Source: Candidatus Cloacimonadota bacterium
GTDB taxonomy: Bacteria > Cloacimonadota > Cloacimonadia > Cloacimonadales > JAIOQZ01
Direction of reading: 5' to 3'
Assembly: GCA_021108395.1 (NCBI GenBank)
Contig: JAIOQZ010000023.1
Coordinates: forward strand, 62,001 to 126,000
DNA length: 64,000 bases
Both the position numbers and the translations under genes were made by a program. The first letter of the stretch is position 1; every line of letters starts with the position of its first letter. Shown here in pieces: positions 16,330 through 24,587 of the stretch. The notes under the pieces are model-generated. The model saw only the letters and a program-made list of their open reading frames with translations, was not told the DNA's origin and made no database searches.

Positions 16330-17136
16330 ATGAGTTTTCAACAGCATATCACCAGTCTGTGGGACAGTGGCCGCCAGGAATTCACCCCCGGTGACCGCGC
16401 CATGTTCGAGGCTTTCAAGAGCGCGCTGCATCGCGGCGAAGTCCGTGCCGCCGAACCAACAGACGATGGCTGGCGCGTGAACGCCTGGGTGAAGCAGGGA
16501 ATCCTGCTGGGCTTTCGCATGGGCGTCATCGCTATGGTTAACGACACGCCCGCCGGTTGCTGGCTCGACAAAGACACCTATCCCATTCGCCACTTCGTGC
16601 CCGCAGACGCCGTGCGCATCGTGCCGGGCGGTTCGAGTGTGCGCGAGGGCGCATACATTGGCCGCCAGGTGACGATGATGCCCCCGATGTACGTCAATAC
16701 CGGCGCCTATGTGGACGACGGCACGATGATTGACAGCCACGCACTGGTGGGCAGTTGCGCACAGGTGGGAAAACGTGTTCACCTCAGTGCAGGGGCGCAG
16801 CTTGGCGGCGTACTCGAACCCATCGGCGCCACGCCGGTCATCATCGAGGACGACGTCTTTGTCGGCGGTCTCGCGGGGGTGTTCGAGGGTGTGCGCGTGT
16901 GCGCCGAGGCAATCCTGGCGGCGGGGGTGATCCTCACCGGCGGCACACCTGTCTATGACGCCACTGTGGGCGAGTTTCTGCCAGATTCGCGGGTGATTCC
17001 TCCACGCGCGGTGGTGGTGCCCGGCACAAGGCCGTTGCGCAGCAACCCCGACTTCGCCGTTGCCTGCCCCATCATCGTCAAATACCGCGACGCCCGCACC
17101 GACGCCGCCGTCACCCTCGAGGACGCACTTCGGTGA
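16330..17136 (+). CDS. dapD: Tetrahydrodipicolinate N-succinyltransferase
   Basis: Transfers succinyl from succinyl-CoA to tetrahydrodipicolinate in lysine and diaminopimelate synthesis. 268 aa with the N-terminal helical domain, then the left-handed beta-helix hexapeptide repeats: VREGAYIGRQVTMMPPMYVN, GTMIDSHALVGSCAQVG and IIEDDVFVGGLAGVFEGV. GAGGAG precedes the ATG. The 102-bp gap before it holds no gene. Its stop overlaps the GTG of the next gene. Confidence 0.95.
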   Translation: MSFQQHITSLWDSGRQEFTPGDRAMFEAFKSALHRGEVRAAEPTDDGWRVNAWVKQGILLGFRMGVIAMVNDTPAGCWLDKDTYPIRHFVPADAVRIVPGGSSVREGAYIGRQVTMMPPMYVNTGAYVDDGTMIDSHALVGSCAQVGKRVHLSAGAQLGGVLEPIGATPVIIEDDVFVGGLAGVFEGVRVCAEAILAAGVILTGGTPVYDATVGEFLPDSRVIPPRAVVVPGTRPLRSNPDFAVACPIIVKYRDARTDAAVTLEDALR

Positions 17137-18239
17137 CCACTCCGGCCACGCGCATGAACCATGTGCGCCGCTCGCTCATCCGGCGTATTGTCGATGCCGC
17201 GCCATCCGGTAGCGTACATCTGGGGCTGGGCGAAATTCGTCTGCCGCTGCACCCGCTGTTGCGGCAGGCGGCAGAGCGCGCATTGGCCGCCGCCGACTTG
17301 TTCTACACGCCCAACGCCGGTTTGCCCCAGCTGCGCTCTGCCATCGCCGCGCGCTACGGACTGGACGCCGAGGGCGTCTGTGTGACTGTTGGCGCTGCCG
17401 AAGGCCTCTACGCCGCGCTCACGGCATACATCGGCCCGGGCGACAGAGTGCTGCTGCCCACGCCTGCCTACCCCGCCTATGAGACCATCATCTGCATGGC
17501 TGGCGGCATGTGCGAGCCGTTCCCGCTGCTGCCCGACGACGCCTTCCGCCTCGATACAGACGTCCTGGCACAGCGGCTCCCAGGCGCAAAGGCGCTGGTG
17601 TTGTGCAATCCGTCCAACCCGCTGAGTACGCGGCTCGACAGCGTCGCCGTGCAGCGTCTGGCCGCTCTGTGCGAACAACACGGCGTGCTGCTGCTGGCCG
17701 ACGAGATATACCGTGACCTGTGGCTGCACAGTGTGGGGGAGAGCTTCATCGCTCACGGCGGAAACGTGCTGGTAGTGGGAGGACTCAGCAAGTCGCATGC
17801 GCTCACCGGCTGGCGGCTGGGCTGGGTGGTGGGCACGCCGGAGCTGGTGGCTCCGGTCATCGACGCGCACCAGTACATCTGCACCTGCGCGCCTGCGCTG
17901 TCACAGCGAGTGGCGCTATTTGCGCTGAGTGAGGAAGGCCGCGCGGTGGGCGAGGAGATTCGGCGCAGGCTGGCGTTGAATATGGATATGTTGCTGGAAG
18001 GCTTGCGCGGCCTGCCGCTGGAGCCATTGCCGCCGGATGCGTCCCCCTACGTCTGGTGTCGCGCACTGATACCGAACGCCCACGCACGCCTGCTCGAAGC
18101 CGGTGTCATCACCATCCCAGGCGACGCTTTCGGCATGGCGGGCGACTGGCTGCGCATTTCCTGCGGCGTCCCCGAAGCCGACCTGCGCGAAGGCCTGCGC
18201 CGAATGGCTCACTTTTTCGAGAAAAAGGTGAAGACATAA
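17133..18239 (+). CDS. Class I/II PLP aminotransferase, probable N-succinyldiaminopimelate aminotransferase
   Basis: 368 aa, fold type I. The PLP lysine lies in VVGGLSKSHALTGWRLGW, with NPSNPLSTRLD and LADEIYRDLW as cofactor-site elements. Overlap of its GTG with the dapD stop suggests it supplies the next lysine step (DapC). This is context-based; an aspartate aminotransferase role is also possible. ATG 17154 is an alternative start. The last residues (FFEKKVKT) and stop are encoded by a family I repeat hairpin, which appears to have replaced the original C-terminus. Confidence 0.85.
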   Translation: MTTPATRMNHVRRSLIRRIVDAAPSGSVHLGLGEIRLPLHPLLRQAAERALAAADLFYTPNAGLPQLRSAIAARYGLDAEGVCVTVGAAEGLYAALTAYIGPGDRVLLPTPAYPAYETIICMAGGMCEPFPLLPDDAFRLDTDVLAQRLPGAKALVLCNPSNPLSTRLDSVAVQRLAALCEQHGVLLLADEIYRDLWLHSVGESFIAHGGNVLVVGGLSKSHALTGWRLGWVVGTPELVAPVIDAHQYICTCAPALSQRVALFALSEEGRAVGEEIRRRLALNMDMLLEGLRGLPLEPLPPDASPYVWCRALIPNAHARLLEAGVITIPGDAFGMAGDWLRISCGVPEADLREGLRRMAHFFEKKVKT

Positions 18240-18260
18240 GACAGGGGCGTTACCCTTGAA
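18208..18260 (+). repeat. Truncated family I repeat overlapping an aminotransferase 3' end
   Basis: CACTTTTT-CGAG-AAAAAGGTG (18210-18230) followed by AAGACATAAGACAGGGG closely matches the CGAG-loop hairpin of copy B. It lacks the GGATAC/GTATCC half. It encodes the last codons of the aminotransferase. Confidence 0.55.
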
Positions 18261-18281
18261 ACAAGGATTTTCAGGATTGGG

Positions 18282-18309
18282 AAAGAGAAAAGCTCCGCCG
18301 AAACGGAGC
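18282..18309 (-). terminator. Intrinsic terminator of the small lipoprotein operon
   Basis: On the minus strand GCTCCG-TTTCGG-CGGAGC is followed by TTTTCTCTTT. It lies 144 bases beyond the stop of the 18453-18644 gene. The rest of 18310-18452 is noncoding and contains one perfect DnaA-box sequence TTATCCACA (18406-18414), probably by chance. Confidence 0.7.
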
Positions 18310-18452
18310 AGGTCGGAATGGTACCGGAATAGAAGACTGGCGCCGAATCGTCATCCTGCGCGAACTTCATAACATATATCGGCACTCACGAAAAATACAT
18401 TAACATTATCCACACAAAATGTGAAGAAGCGGTGGCTGATAGCTTTCCCGCG

Positions 18453-18644
18453 TTATTCACCTTCGGAGGATGCCATATCCTGCACGGCTGGCAGCGTTGT
18501 GTCTGCGGGAGCCGTTTGAGCAGGTGTTTGCTGCATCCTGGTTTCTTCTGTGGCCGGGGCGTCGGCGCGCCTGGAGCCGCAAGCTCCCAGCATTGTCAAT
18601 GACAGCGCAATGCAAGCCATCGCCGCTATTCTGCGTTTCTTCAT
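18453..18644 (-). CDS. Small lipoprotein of unknown function
   Basis: 63 aa. It has a basic start, a hydrophobic core and a lipobox LGAC (signal peptidase II cleavage before Cys), followed by a Thr/Pro/Ala-rich disordered tail (MQQTPAQTAPADTTLP). AGAGG precedes the ATG. It is last in a minus-strand run of small envelope genes and is followed by an intrinsic terminator. Function unknown. Confidence 0.7.
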   Translation of the reverse strand: MKKRRIAAMACIALSLTMLGACGSRRADAPATEETRMQQTPAQTAPADTTLPAVQDMASSEGE

Positions 18645-18677
18645 GTCGTTATACCTCTTCTGCCCTTTGCAGGGAGA

Positions 18678-18800
18678 TTAGAGTTCGGGGTCTTCGTCGA
18701 TGACGGGGCCATCGCAGTCGCCCATCAGCAAATGCTTGGCGACCGCCACAATGGCGCCGACAACAATAAGTGCAATCAGCAGTTTGAACAGGGTCTTCAT
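18678..18800 (-). CDS. 40-aa single-pass membrane protein
   Basis: ATG at 18800, stop at 18678, with TGGAGGAA a few bases upstream. The product starts MKTLFKLLIALIVVGAIVAV (one membrane helix), continues AKHLLMGDCDG and ends in an acidic tail VIDEDPEL. The good ribosome binding site, amphipathic layout and tight fit between two same-strand genes support it as a real gene. Function unknown. Confidence 0.65.
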   Translation of the reverse strand: MKTLFKLLIALIVVGAIVAVAKHLLMGDCDGPVIDEDPEL

Positions 18801-18825
18801 GGTTCCTCCAGGTTGATTTTGGTTA

Positions 18826-19548
18826 CTAAGGTCTAATCTCAGAATAAAACTTTACGGCGGATGTGTCAAGAGCTTCGGGGAAGACGCGCATGTCGTCGAT
18901 GAGGCCGTCGAACGCCATTGACTGGCCACCCGACCACACACGCTGGCCAATCTGGCAGGGGTCGTCGTCGATGTAGTCGAAGGCGCGATAGAAGTTCAAC
19001 TGCTCCGAAAGCTGCCCGTCCAGATACAGGCTGGCCATTCCACCGGCGCGATTGGCCACAGCGATCACGCAGTGCCATTGCCCCGCTTGAATGGGCGAGC
19101 TATGCAGATTGTAGTCTGCGATGTCATTGTATCGTTCACCGCGCAGAGAAAAGCGAACCTTGCCGCCGGTTATATCCAGGTTCATGCCGTAGCCGAAATC
19201 CATCTGGCGGACGCCGGAATCGGAGAAGAGGGTCATCGAGCGCTCTGGTTTATCGGTTTTGAACCACAGAACCAGACTCCAGCCATCGGGGTTGTCGCCT
19301 ATCATCGCTTCGAGTGATGGCGCCTGCACCCACTGTCCACGCCCGTTGAACTGCGCCGCGGCAGCGGGGGCGCCGTGTCGGTCGGCGGCATAGGTGATGT
19401 CGCGAGCCGTAGCGTACAGGCTGTCAATGGCGTCGGCGGTGTTCCCATTGAACAGCCATGCTGCCACAGGCTGTGGCGTTATCACTCTGTCGGCGCATAA
19501 CATCAGGCTGCTGCCCAACAGAAGCGCCAGAAGCAAAGCGTTTCTCAC
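18826..19548 (-). CDS. Secreted LamG/concanavalin-A-like lectin-fold protein
   Basis: 240 aa with a signal peptide (RNALLLALLLGSSLMLCAD). A single jelly-roll domain of the LamG type follows: VAAWLFNGNT at the start, GWSLVLWFKTDKPE, WHCVIAVANRAGGMASLYLD and FDGLIDDMRVFPEAL at the end. Such domains bind glycans or act as surface modules. The start is a GTG whose GTGA overlaps the stop of the 47-aa gene upstream. A second LamG lipoprotein lies at 48270-48986. Confidence 0.8.
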   Translation of the reverse strand: MRNALLLALLLGSSLMLCADRVITPQPVAAWLFNGNTADAIDSLYATARDITYAADRHGAPAAAAQFNGRGQWVQAPSLEAMIGDNPDGWSLVLWFKTDKPERSMTLFSDSGVRQMDFGYGMNLDITGGKVRFSLRGERYNDIADYNLHSSPIQAGQWHCVIAVANRAGGMASLYLDGQLSEQLNFYRAFDYIDDDPCQIGQRVWSGGQSMAFDGLIDDMRVFPEALDTSAVKFYSEIRP

Positions 19549-19688
19549 TTCCTGCCCTTCTTAGTCCGCAGAAGGCGAACGCCGTTCATGGCCTGTAATG
19601 ACCAGATGATGGCGTAACAACCGGCGATTCCAAGAATGACGCCGACGAAAGCCGTCAATTGCGCGTGGCTGATGTAGAGCAGATCCAC
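19545..19688 (-). CDS. 47-aa single-pass membrane protein
   Basis: GTG at 19688, three bases after the stop of the upstream lipoprotein gene, and TGA at 19545-19547 overlapping the GTG of the LamG gene. The product has one membrane helix (LTAFVGVILGIAGCYAIIWS) and a basic end (RLLRTKKGRK). The tight coupling on both sides is the main evidence. Function unknown. Confidence 0.6.
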   Translation of the reverse strand: MDLLYISHAQLTAFVGVILGIAGCYAIIWSLQAMNGVRLLRTKKGRK

Positions 19689-19690
19689 GG

Positions 19691-20053
19691 CTATTCGTCG
19701 TCCTCATCGTGGTTGTTGACCATCCAGCCCTCGAACTCGCCTTTGGCCACATCATAGACGACTCGCTTTCCGCTGCCGCTGGGATGATCGGCCCTGGACT
19801 TGGCCAGATAGGTCGTTGGCGGAACGCCATGAGCATAGAACTTCCAGCGGTCGAGAACATCGTCGTCGATTCTCGCGTCCACGACGGCTTCATCGATCGT
19901 GTAGTTCTCTGTCGAGCCGAATTTCTGAAGATGAGAGTCGTAGGCCGCCTTGATTCCCTCGATGGCCAGGCGAGGTTCCTGTTGCGGAGAAACCTTCCCG
20001 CCGCAGGATATGATCAGAATGGAGACAATGAAAAGCATAACAAGTGTTCGCAT
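19691..20053 (-). CDS. Lipoprotein with a pseudopilin-like C-terminal region
   Basis: 120 aa. Signal peptide with lipobox IISC (Cys17). The rest resembles the globular part of type II or type IV pseudopilins: AAYDSHLQKFGS, then VLDRWKFYAHGVPPTTYLA and GKRVVYDVAKGEFEGW, with an acidic tail. It lacks the pilin N-terminal helix and cleavage site. AGGAGG before MRTLVML fixes the start at 20053, not the upstream ATG at 20074. It heads the run of small envelope genes down to 18453. The pilin likeness is my reading and is uncertain. Confidence 0.65.
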   Translation of the reverse strand: MRTLVMLFIVSILIISCGGKVSPQQEPRLAIEGIKAAYDSHLQKFGSTENYTIDEAVVDARIDDDVLDRWKFYAHGVPPTTYLAKSRADHPSGSGKRVVYDVAKGEFEGWMVNNHDEDDE

Positions 20054-20122
20054 AATTCCTCCTGTCACCGACAATGAAACTGGTCTCTCATTTGTAAAGT
20101 TATTTTCGGTTCAGCATTTCGA

Positions 20123-20151
20123 TTGACAAGACACCACTCGAACTCAAGATA
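20123..20151 (+). promoter_or_regulatory. Possible promoter for the lipoprotein pair
   Basis: TTGACA (20123-20128) followed by an AT-rich AAGATATAG stretch (from 20146), about 60 bases before the ATG at 20208. The -10 position is ambiguous. Confidence 0.3.
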
Positions 20152-20207
20152 TAGCCATCCTGTTGAATGGACTGGCTGATTGCATAATCAGACCTACGCG
20201 AGGAAGC

Positions 20208-20915
20208 ATGAAACATACTTGGATTTGGTGCCTGCTGCTGTTTGTAATGGTGGCGGGATGCGCCAGGCCACGGCCTGTTCTGGTTCGCATGGAGTGCGTT
20301 GTCGCCGGCGAAGTGATAGCCACACTCCGGTTTGCGCATGAAAACGGACGACTGAGCAAGGCACAGCTCTTTGACGATCAACGCCAATGGATGTTTTCGG
20401 CGCTGCCCATACGAAGTCTCGGCAAGCTGGATGAAGTGACCTACAGCTCCAGCGAGAAATCACAGTGCGCCAGTTACTCCAGGCCCACGCGGGATTCGCT
20501 CGTGGCATCTTTCACGGGACGGGGCGATTTTCAAACCAATTCGATGCGTCTGGACGAGCGGGAGCGCGTCGTCGAACGCCGGCTCACCTTCAAGAACCAG
20601 AGCCTGCGTTATGAGATAACCACAACCTGGGACAACAGCCTGCCAGAGCGCATGGACTATGTCTTTATCAACGAATACCGCGGCAACGCAGTGACAAGTG
20701 GCGGCACGCTCGTGTTTCACGCGGAGGACGGCCTGGTGAGGCGCATCGAGGTGCAGGACGAGACATTCAATCCCGATGGCGAGTTTCACATCGTGTGCCA
20801 TTACGTCCTATCTGGGGACGGCCCGCACGATTGGTCGGAAACCGAGTTCTATCTGCCATCGCCATTGCTGCTCATGTCGGCGTGGAGTGTGCATGTGAAC
20901 CAGGAGACACTATGA
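20208..20915 (+). CDS. Lipoprotein of unknown function (first of a pair)
   Basis: 235 aa with lipobox VAGC. The body is beta-rich with charged strand pairs (RYEITTTWDNSLPERMDYVF, EDGLVRRIEVQDE) reminiscent of YD-type repeats, ending YLPSPLLLMSAW. GAGGA precedes ATG 20208; the frame is open further up but lacks a signal. Its stop overlaps the ATG of the next lipoprotein (ATGA). Function unknown. Confidence 0.72.
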   Translation: MKHTWIWCLLLFVMVAGCARPRPVLVRMECVVAGEVIATLRFAHENGRLSKAQLFDDQRQWMFSALPIRSLGKLDEVTYSSSEKSQCASYSRPTRDSLVASFTGRGDFQTNSMRLDERERVVERRLTFKNQSLRYEITTTWDNSLPERMDYVFINEYRGNAVTSGGTLVFHAEDGLVRRIEVQDETFNPDGEFHIVCHYVLSGDGPHDWSETEFYLPSPLLLMSAWSVHVNQETL

Positions 20916-21610
20916 GATGCGCCACACTTGTCTTGCTTCTATCGTTGGCGGCTTGCGGCGCCGCCCCAGAACGCGAAACCGTCGTCGAGCCTGCGGGCGC
21001 CACCCCTGTTCGCATTCACATCTTCGCAGGCGGTCAATTTGCCGGTAGTGTCAGCGTGGCTTACAATGGAGCGCGTATCGATCACCTGCGCCTCGATAAC
21101 GCCGAGGGCGAGATGGTGTTGCACATGGCGCCAGGGGTGGCGACAGACAGCGTCTTCACCTGTCGTTGGAGCCTGCGCAGCGGTGGGTTTGGCGGCCGCT
21201 GGCAGCGGCTGGACACAGGCGGTTCCCGCTATGAGTTTGACGAGGGCGCCCCTGTGCGCCAGATAACTACTTCCTGTGACAGCGTGGGCAGGCCGGCACA
21301 GGCGCTCTATCGGCTGAAGGATGAGACCATCGAACTGGCGGGTTTCTGCTTCGACGCAAATGACAGGCCACTCAGTTGCGTGGCGCTGGATACGAGCGAC
21401 TACGATTTGCCCGGTGGGCGTCTCGAATGGCAATATGATTCTGCCGGACGACTGGCGAGCCAGATATGGGATCCGCCGCAACGGCAAGCTGATTGGCGCG
21501 TCGAGGTGGAGTATGAAGGTGAGGGAGAGGTGAGCCCGACAATCTGGCGCGATATTGACCGCTGCCTGTGGTTGCCGTTACCGATACTTGCTCAACACCT
21601 GGGCTTGTAG
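20912..21610 (+). CDS. Lipoprotein of unknown function (second of a pair)
   Basis: 232 aa with lipobox LAAC. CAGGAGACACT precedes ATG 20912. It contains the YD-like stretch WQYDSAGRLASQIWDP and ends WLPLPILAQHLGL. That end resembles the LPSPLLLMSAW end of the preceding protein, so the two may be diverged paralogues. Outer-membrane-associated by its signal. Function unknown. Confidence 0.72.
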   Translation: MRCATLVLLLSLAACGAAPERETVVEPAGATPVRIHIFAGGQFAGSVSVAYNGARIDHLRLDNAEGEMVLHMAPGVATDSVFTCRWSLRSGGFGGRWQRLDTGGSRYEFDEGAPVRQITTSCDSVGRPAQALYRLKDETIELAGFCFDANDRPLSCVALDTSDYDLPGGRLEWQYDSAGRLASQIWDPPQRQADWRVEVEYEGEGEVSPTIWRDIDRCLWLPLPILAQHLGL

Positions 21611-21611
21611 G

Positions 21612-21917
21612 TCAATCTTCGGAGGTATCCGGTTCTTTCTGGCTATGCCGCTGCTGGAACTTGTCGTTCAGTTCTTCGACCTGCTGGTGCACACTGTTGA
21701 GCGAGAAAATTATTTTGTTCATGCCCAGATAGGCTATTCGGCGATATATCGTGAAGAGGATTACGCCCAGAATGAACGCAGTGATTGCGAAATAGAAGTA
21801 GAGGTTCACCTCGTCGTTCTTGAAATAGAATCCGAAGAACACAAGCATCCCGATGATTCCCAGAATCAGAAAGAAATATGAGAGGATGGTGAAGGCTTTA
21901 TGGAGCAATTCGTGCAT
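21612..21917 (-). CDS. Small two-helix membrane protein
   Basis: 101 aa with two membrane helices (ILSYFFLILGIIGMLVFFGF and YFYFAITAFILGVILFTIYR), then a soluble coiled-coil-like tail (NSVHQQVEELNDKFQQRH). GAGG lies nine bases before the ATG. It ends two bases from the facing lipoprotein gene. AT-richer than its neighbours. Function unknown. Confidence 0.7.
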   Translation of the reverse strand: MHELLHKAFTILSYFFLILGIIGMLVFFGFYFKNDEVNLYFYFAITAFILGVILFTIYRRIAYLGMNKIIFSLNSVHQQVEELNDKFQQRHSQKEPDTSED

Positions 21918-21958
21918 TTCGTTTTTCCTCAGGGCGCTATTGGCGTTTTGCGTTGCAG

Positions 21959-22255
21959 TTAATCGATTATGCCGATGAGATCGTTGTTATTAACTTTTTT
22001 GTGAGCCATGCCTCGGCGGCTGTATTCATTGAGTATGAGGCGCCGTGAGACTTTCAGGCACAACAGCTCGATACTTACACTGAGCAGTAGCACCCCGATT
22101 CCAATGAACAACCAGACCGGCTGCTCAATGTATTTCATGAAAAAGCCAAAGCAGGCAAATGAAACAACGAGACCAGATAGCAGGACTGTCAATCCGGTCT
22201 TGGCGATTTTGGCGCTTCTGTGTAATTTCACTCTTATATCATCCTTTGGCATCAT
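21959..22255 (-). CDS. Small two-helix membrane protein
   Basis: 98 aa with two membrane helices (GLTVLLSGLVVSFACFGFFM and VWLFIGIGVLLLSVSIELLC) and a basic tail. It precedes the 101-aa membrane gene on the same strand with a 41-bp gap. The start is either of two adjacent ATGs (22255 or 22252), with no clear ribosome binding site. The two neighbours share layout and may act together. Function unknown. Confidence 0.65.
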   Translation of the reverse strand: MMPKDDIRVKLHRSAKIAKTGLTVLLSGLVVSFACFGFFMKYIEQPVWLFIGIGVLLLSVSIELLCLKVSRRLILNEYSRRGMAHKKVNNNDLIGIID

Positions 22256-22413
22256 TCATCTACAGTAAAAATTCTAAAAGAACCTAATACATGAGCCCAG
22301 TCAACTTGTCAAACTCATTTATCAGCAATCTTCATATGGAAAAAAAGATTGCGGGATTTTGCTTTCGCTTGCATAGTGGGTATATTGTCAGAAAGATTAA
22401 AGGAGAAACGATA

Positions 22414-23154
22414 ATGACAGATGTGGAAACAACCGAGCGAAACCCAAAACGCTTCAAGCCGCCGTGGATCGCCCTCACTTTCGCCTTTGTACTGCTCATC
22501 GTTCTGGTGGGGAAGGGGCTGATCCCGCTGCTCACGGGGCAAGTATTGGTTCCCAACACTGTCGGGCAGCAGGTGGCCGACGCCCAGAGCAAGTTGCGCG
22601 AGGCTGGTTTTGAAGTAAGCGTCGTATCGCTTGTCGATGAATGGCGAGACGACTGGTTGGTCACCGACCAGGCGCCCAACAGCGTTCGACGCACACGCGG
22701 AGATACAGTCGAAGTGGTGGTGACTCCACCCTACATATCGCTGCCGGTTGTCACCGGCCTGCAACCGGAAGAAGCGTCTCGGCTGTTGACGGAGGCGGGC
22801 TTCGATGTGGGTGAGCCTGTCCTGGTGCATGATGAGCGCTTTGCCGCCGGCCTTGTGATTGATGTCGATGGCCAAGCCGGCCAGACAATGCAGGGCAGCG
22901 CCGTTCAGTTGCGCGTCAGCAAGGGACCACAGGGCTTGCCCGATCTGCGTGGCATTCCGGCGGAAGACGCTCGTCGCATCCTGCAACGTTTCGGCATCCC
23001 CGTGAACAAGGTAATTGGCGAGCTATGTGACGACCTGCCGGACAATTCAATCATTCGCACCGAGCCAGCGACCGGTTGTTCTATGGAAGAAGCCCGATCA
23101 TCTGGCATAGTTATCTACATCTCCCGTCCGCAGACAGGTTCTGTGGGGGATTGA
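22414..23154 (+). CDS. Membrane-anchored PASTA-domain protein
   Basis: 246 aa: a cytoplasmic N-terminus, one membrane helix (PWIALTFAFVLLIVLVGKGL) and three PASTA units (VPNTVGQQVADAQSKLREAG; LPVVTGLQPEEASRLLTEAG; LPDLRGIPAEDARRILQRFG). PASTA domains bind peptidoglycan fragments or beta-lactams in Ser/Thr kinases and penicillin-binding proteins. Here they stand alone without a kinase or transpeptidase. AAAGGAGA before MTDVETTE fixes the start. The response regulator gene follows after 8 bp. Confidence 0.85.
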   Translation: MTDVETTERNPKRFKPPWIALTFAFVLLIVLVGKGLIPLLTGQVLVPNTVGQQVADAQSKLREAGFEVSVVSLVDEWRDDWLVTDQAPNSVRRTRGDTVEVVVTPPYISLPVVTGLQPEEASRLLTEAGFDVGEPVLVHDERFAAGLVIDVDGQAGQTMQGSAVQLRVSKGPQGLPDLRGIPAEDARRILQRFGIPVNKVIGELCDDLPDNSIIRTEPATGCSMEEARSSGIVIYISRPQTGSVGD

Positions 23155-23162
23155 GCCACCTT

Positions 23163-24395
23163 ATGAGACGTATTCTCATCATCGATGATGAAGCCGACTT
23201 GCGCGACCTCTATCGCAGCATGTTCGAAGACCAGGACTACGATGTAGCCTATGCTGAAAACGGCCACGAAGCGCTGGCGCTGGCGGAAAAGTATATATTT
23301 GATCTGTTCATCACGGACATAATGATGCCCGGGATGACCGGTTTCGATTTCATCAGCAGGCTGCGGAGCATCGACCCCAACGCCTGTGTGATTATCATCA
23401 CCGGTTTCGATGACATCAGCTATAACCGCAAAGCCATCGAATACGGCGCCTGGCGCTACATCGTTAAGCCGGTCAGTCGCAATGAACTGCTTCAGATAGC
23501 CCGAAATGGCATCCAGGAACGCATGATGCTGCCGTATCCCGACAATCTCGAACGTCCCATTGTCAGCGTTACGCCGCCTGAGCCAGACTCTGAGCAGTCA
23601 GAAGACAACACCGGCACACTGCAATCAGAGCAGGAATTCGCCGAAGAAATTGCTGCCCCTGTGAGTGAACCTCACGTCGAAAAGCTGAACGACATATTCG
23701 ATTCAGAAGCTCTGGATTTGCTGCGACTGTTGCGGGATGAGCAAAACGAGGAAGCCATCATAGAACAGCAACTGGCAATCGAGCTGTTGTTAGAATACCC
23801 TTTCCACAACCTGTTCTCCAGTATTGTTCGGCGGTTGCCGGCGATACTCGCGGAGACCCTCGATATTTATAATGATTACTTTGAACCGGTGATGCAGAAG
23901 CTCCCGCAGGGCTTCATACTCAACCGTTATCTTGTTGGAGCCATATATCCGAAGAACAGCCAACTTGACGAATCGGGGCAGCTCTTTCTGGCCATCAATC
24001 GCGAGGTAATCCAGTATGGATTCACCATCGGCGCGTTTGGCGATGACAGCCAGATGCGTTTCATCAGTCATGTGCATAACCATATTGATGATCTGTGGCC
24101 TCTCATTCACATGCTGGGCGACAGTATGTCGTTCGGGCCGATGCTGATTAGCCTGTTCAAACAGGAAAGCCCGCCGGAGCCGCTCATCACCTCAAAGGGA
24201 GACAACCTCGCCAGTCCCCACATGGTTGTCAATCTGCCGCTCGATCAGTGTCTCGATAAGCCGGTAAATGCTTTGCGACAACGTATTGTACAGGATTTCA
24301 CCAACCTTTTCCCCTTCATTCTGTTAGCCAAAATGGAGCGGCCAATGCCCAGTATTCATGAATACACGGATTTGCTGTCTGGAAAACAGAAATAG
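23163..24395 (+). CDS. Response regulator with an unidentified C-terminal domain
   Basis: 410 aa. Residues 1-120 form a receiver domain: ILIIDDEADLRDLY acidic pocket, phosphoacceptor Asp52 in LFITDIMMPGMTG, IITGFDD, and Lys102 in YIVKPVS. An acidic linker (about 130-175) leads to a domain of about 220 residues (LLRLLRDEQNEEA, LNRYLVGAIYPKNSQLDESG, NREVIQYGFTIGAFG) that is not a DNA-binding, GGDEF or ATPase domain I know. No histidine kinase is adjacent; the preceding PASTA protein is the likely operon partner. Confidence 0.85.
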   Translation: MRRILIIDDEADLRDLYRSMFEDQDYDVAYAENGHEALALAEKYIFDLFITDIMMPGMTGFDFISRLRSIDPNACVIIITGFDDISYNRKAIEYGAWRYIVKPVSRNELLQIARNGIQERMMLPYPDNLERPIVSVTPPEPDSEQSEDNTGTLQSEQEFAEEIAAPVSEPHVEKLNDIFDSEALDLLRLLRDEQNEEAIIEQQLAIELLLEYPFHNLFSSIVRRLPAILAETLDIYNDYFEPVMQKLPQGFILNRYLVGAIYPKNSQLDESGQLFLAINREVIQYGFTIGAFGDDSQMRFISHVHNHIDDLWPLIHMLGDSMSFGPMLISLFKQESPPEPLITSKGDNLASPHMVVNLPLDQCLDKPVNALRQRIVQDFTNLFPFILLAKMERPMPSIHEYTDLLSGKQK

Positions 24396-24587
24396 CCTGA
24401 CACGTTTCCCGTGCCCGAGACTGATACAGCCGTCGCCTGCGTTGCATTTTCAGCGGAATTCCCTCTAATATGCAGTTGAAGCGCGTTACGGAACGCAAAA
24501 TGCATCGTCTTACGCAGGGAACAGGTATATCACCGATTTCAAGTGATTCCTGAAATACAACCACAATAACTCTGAATGGGGGATAAC

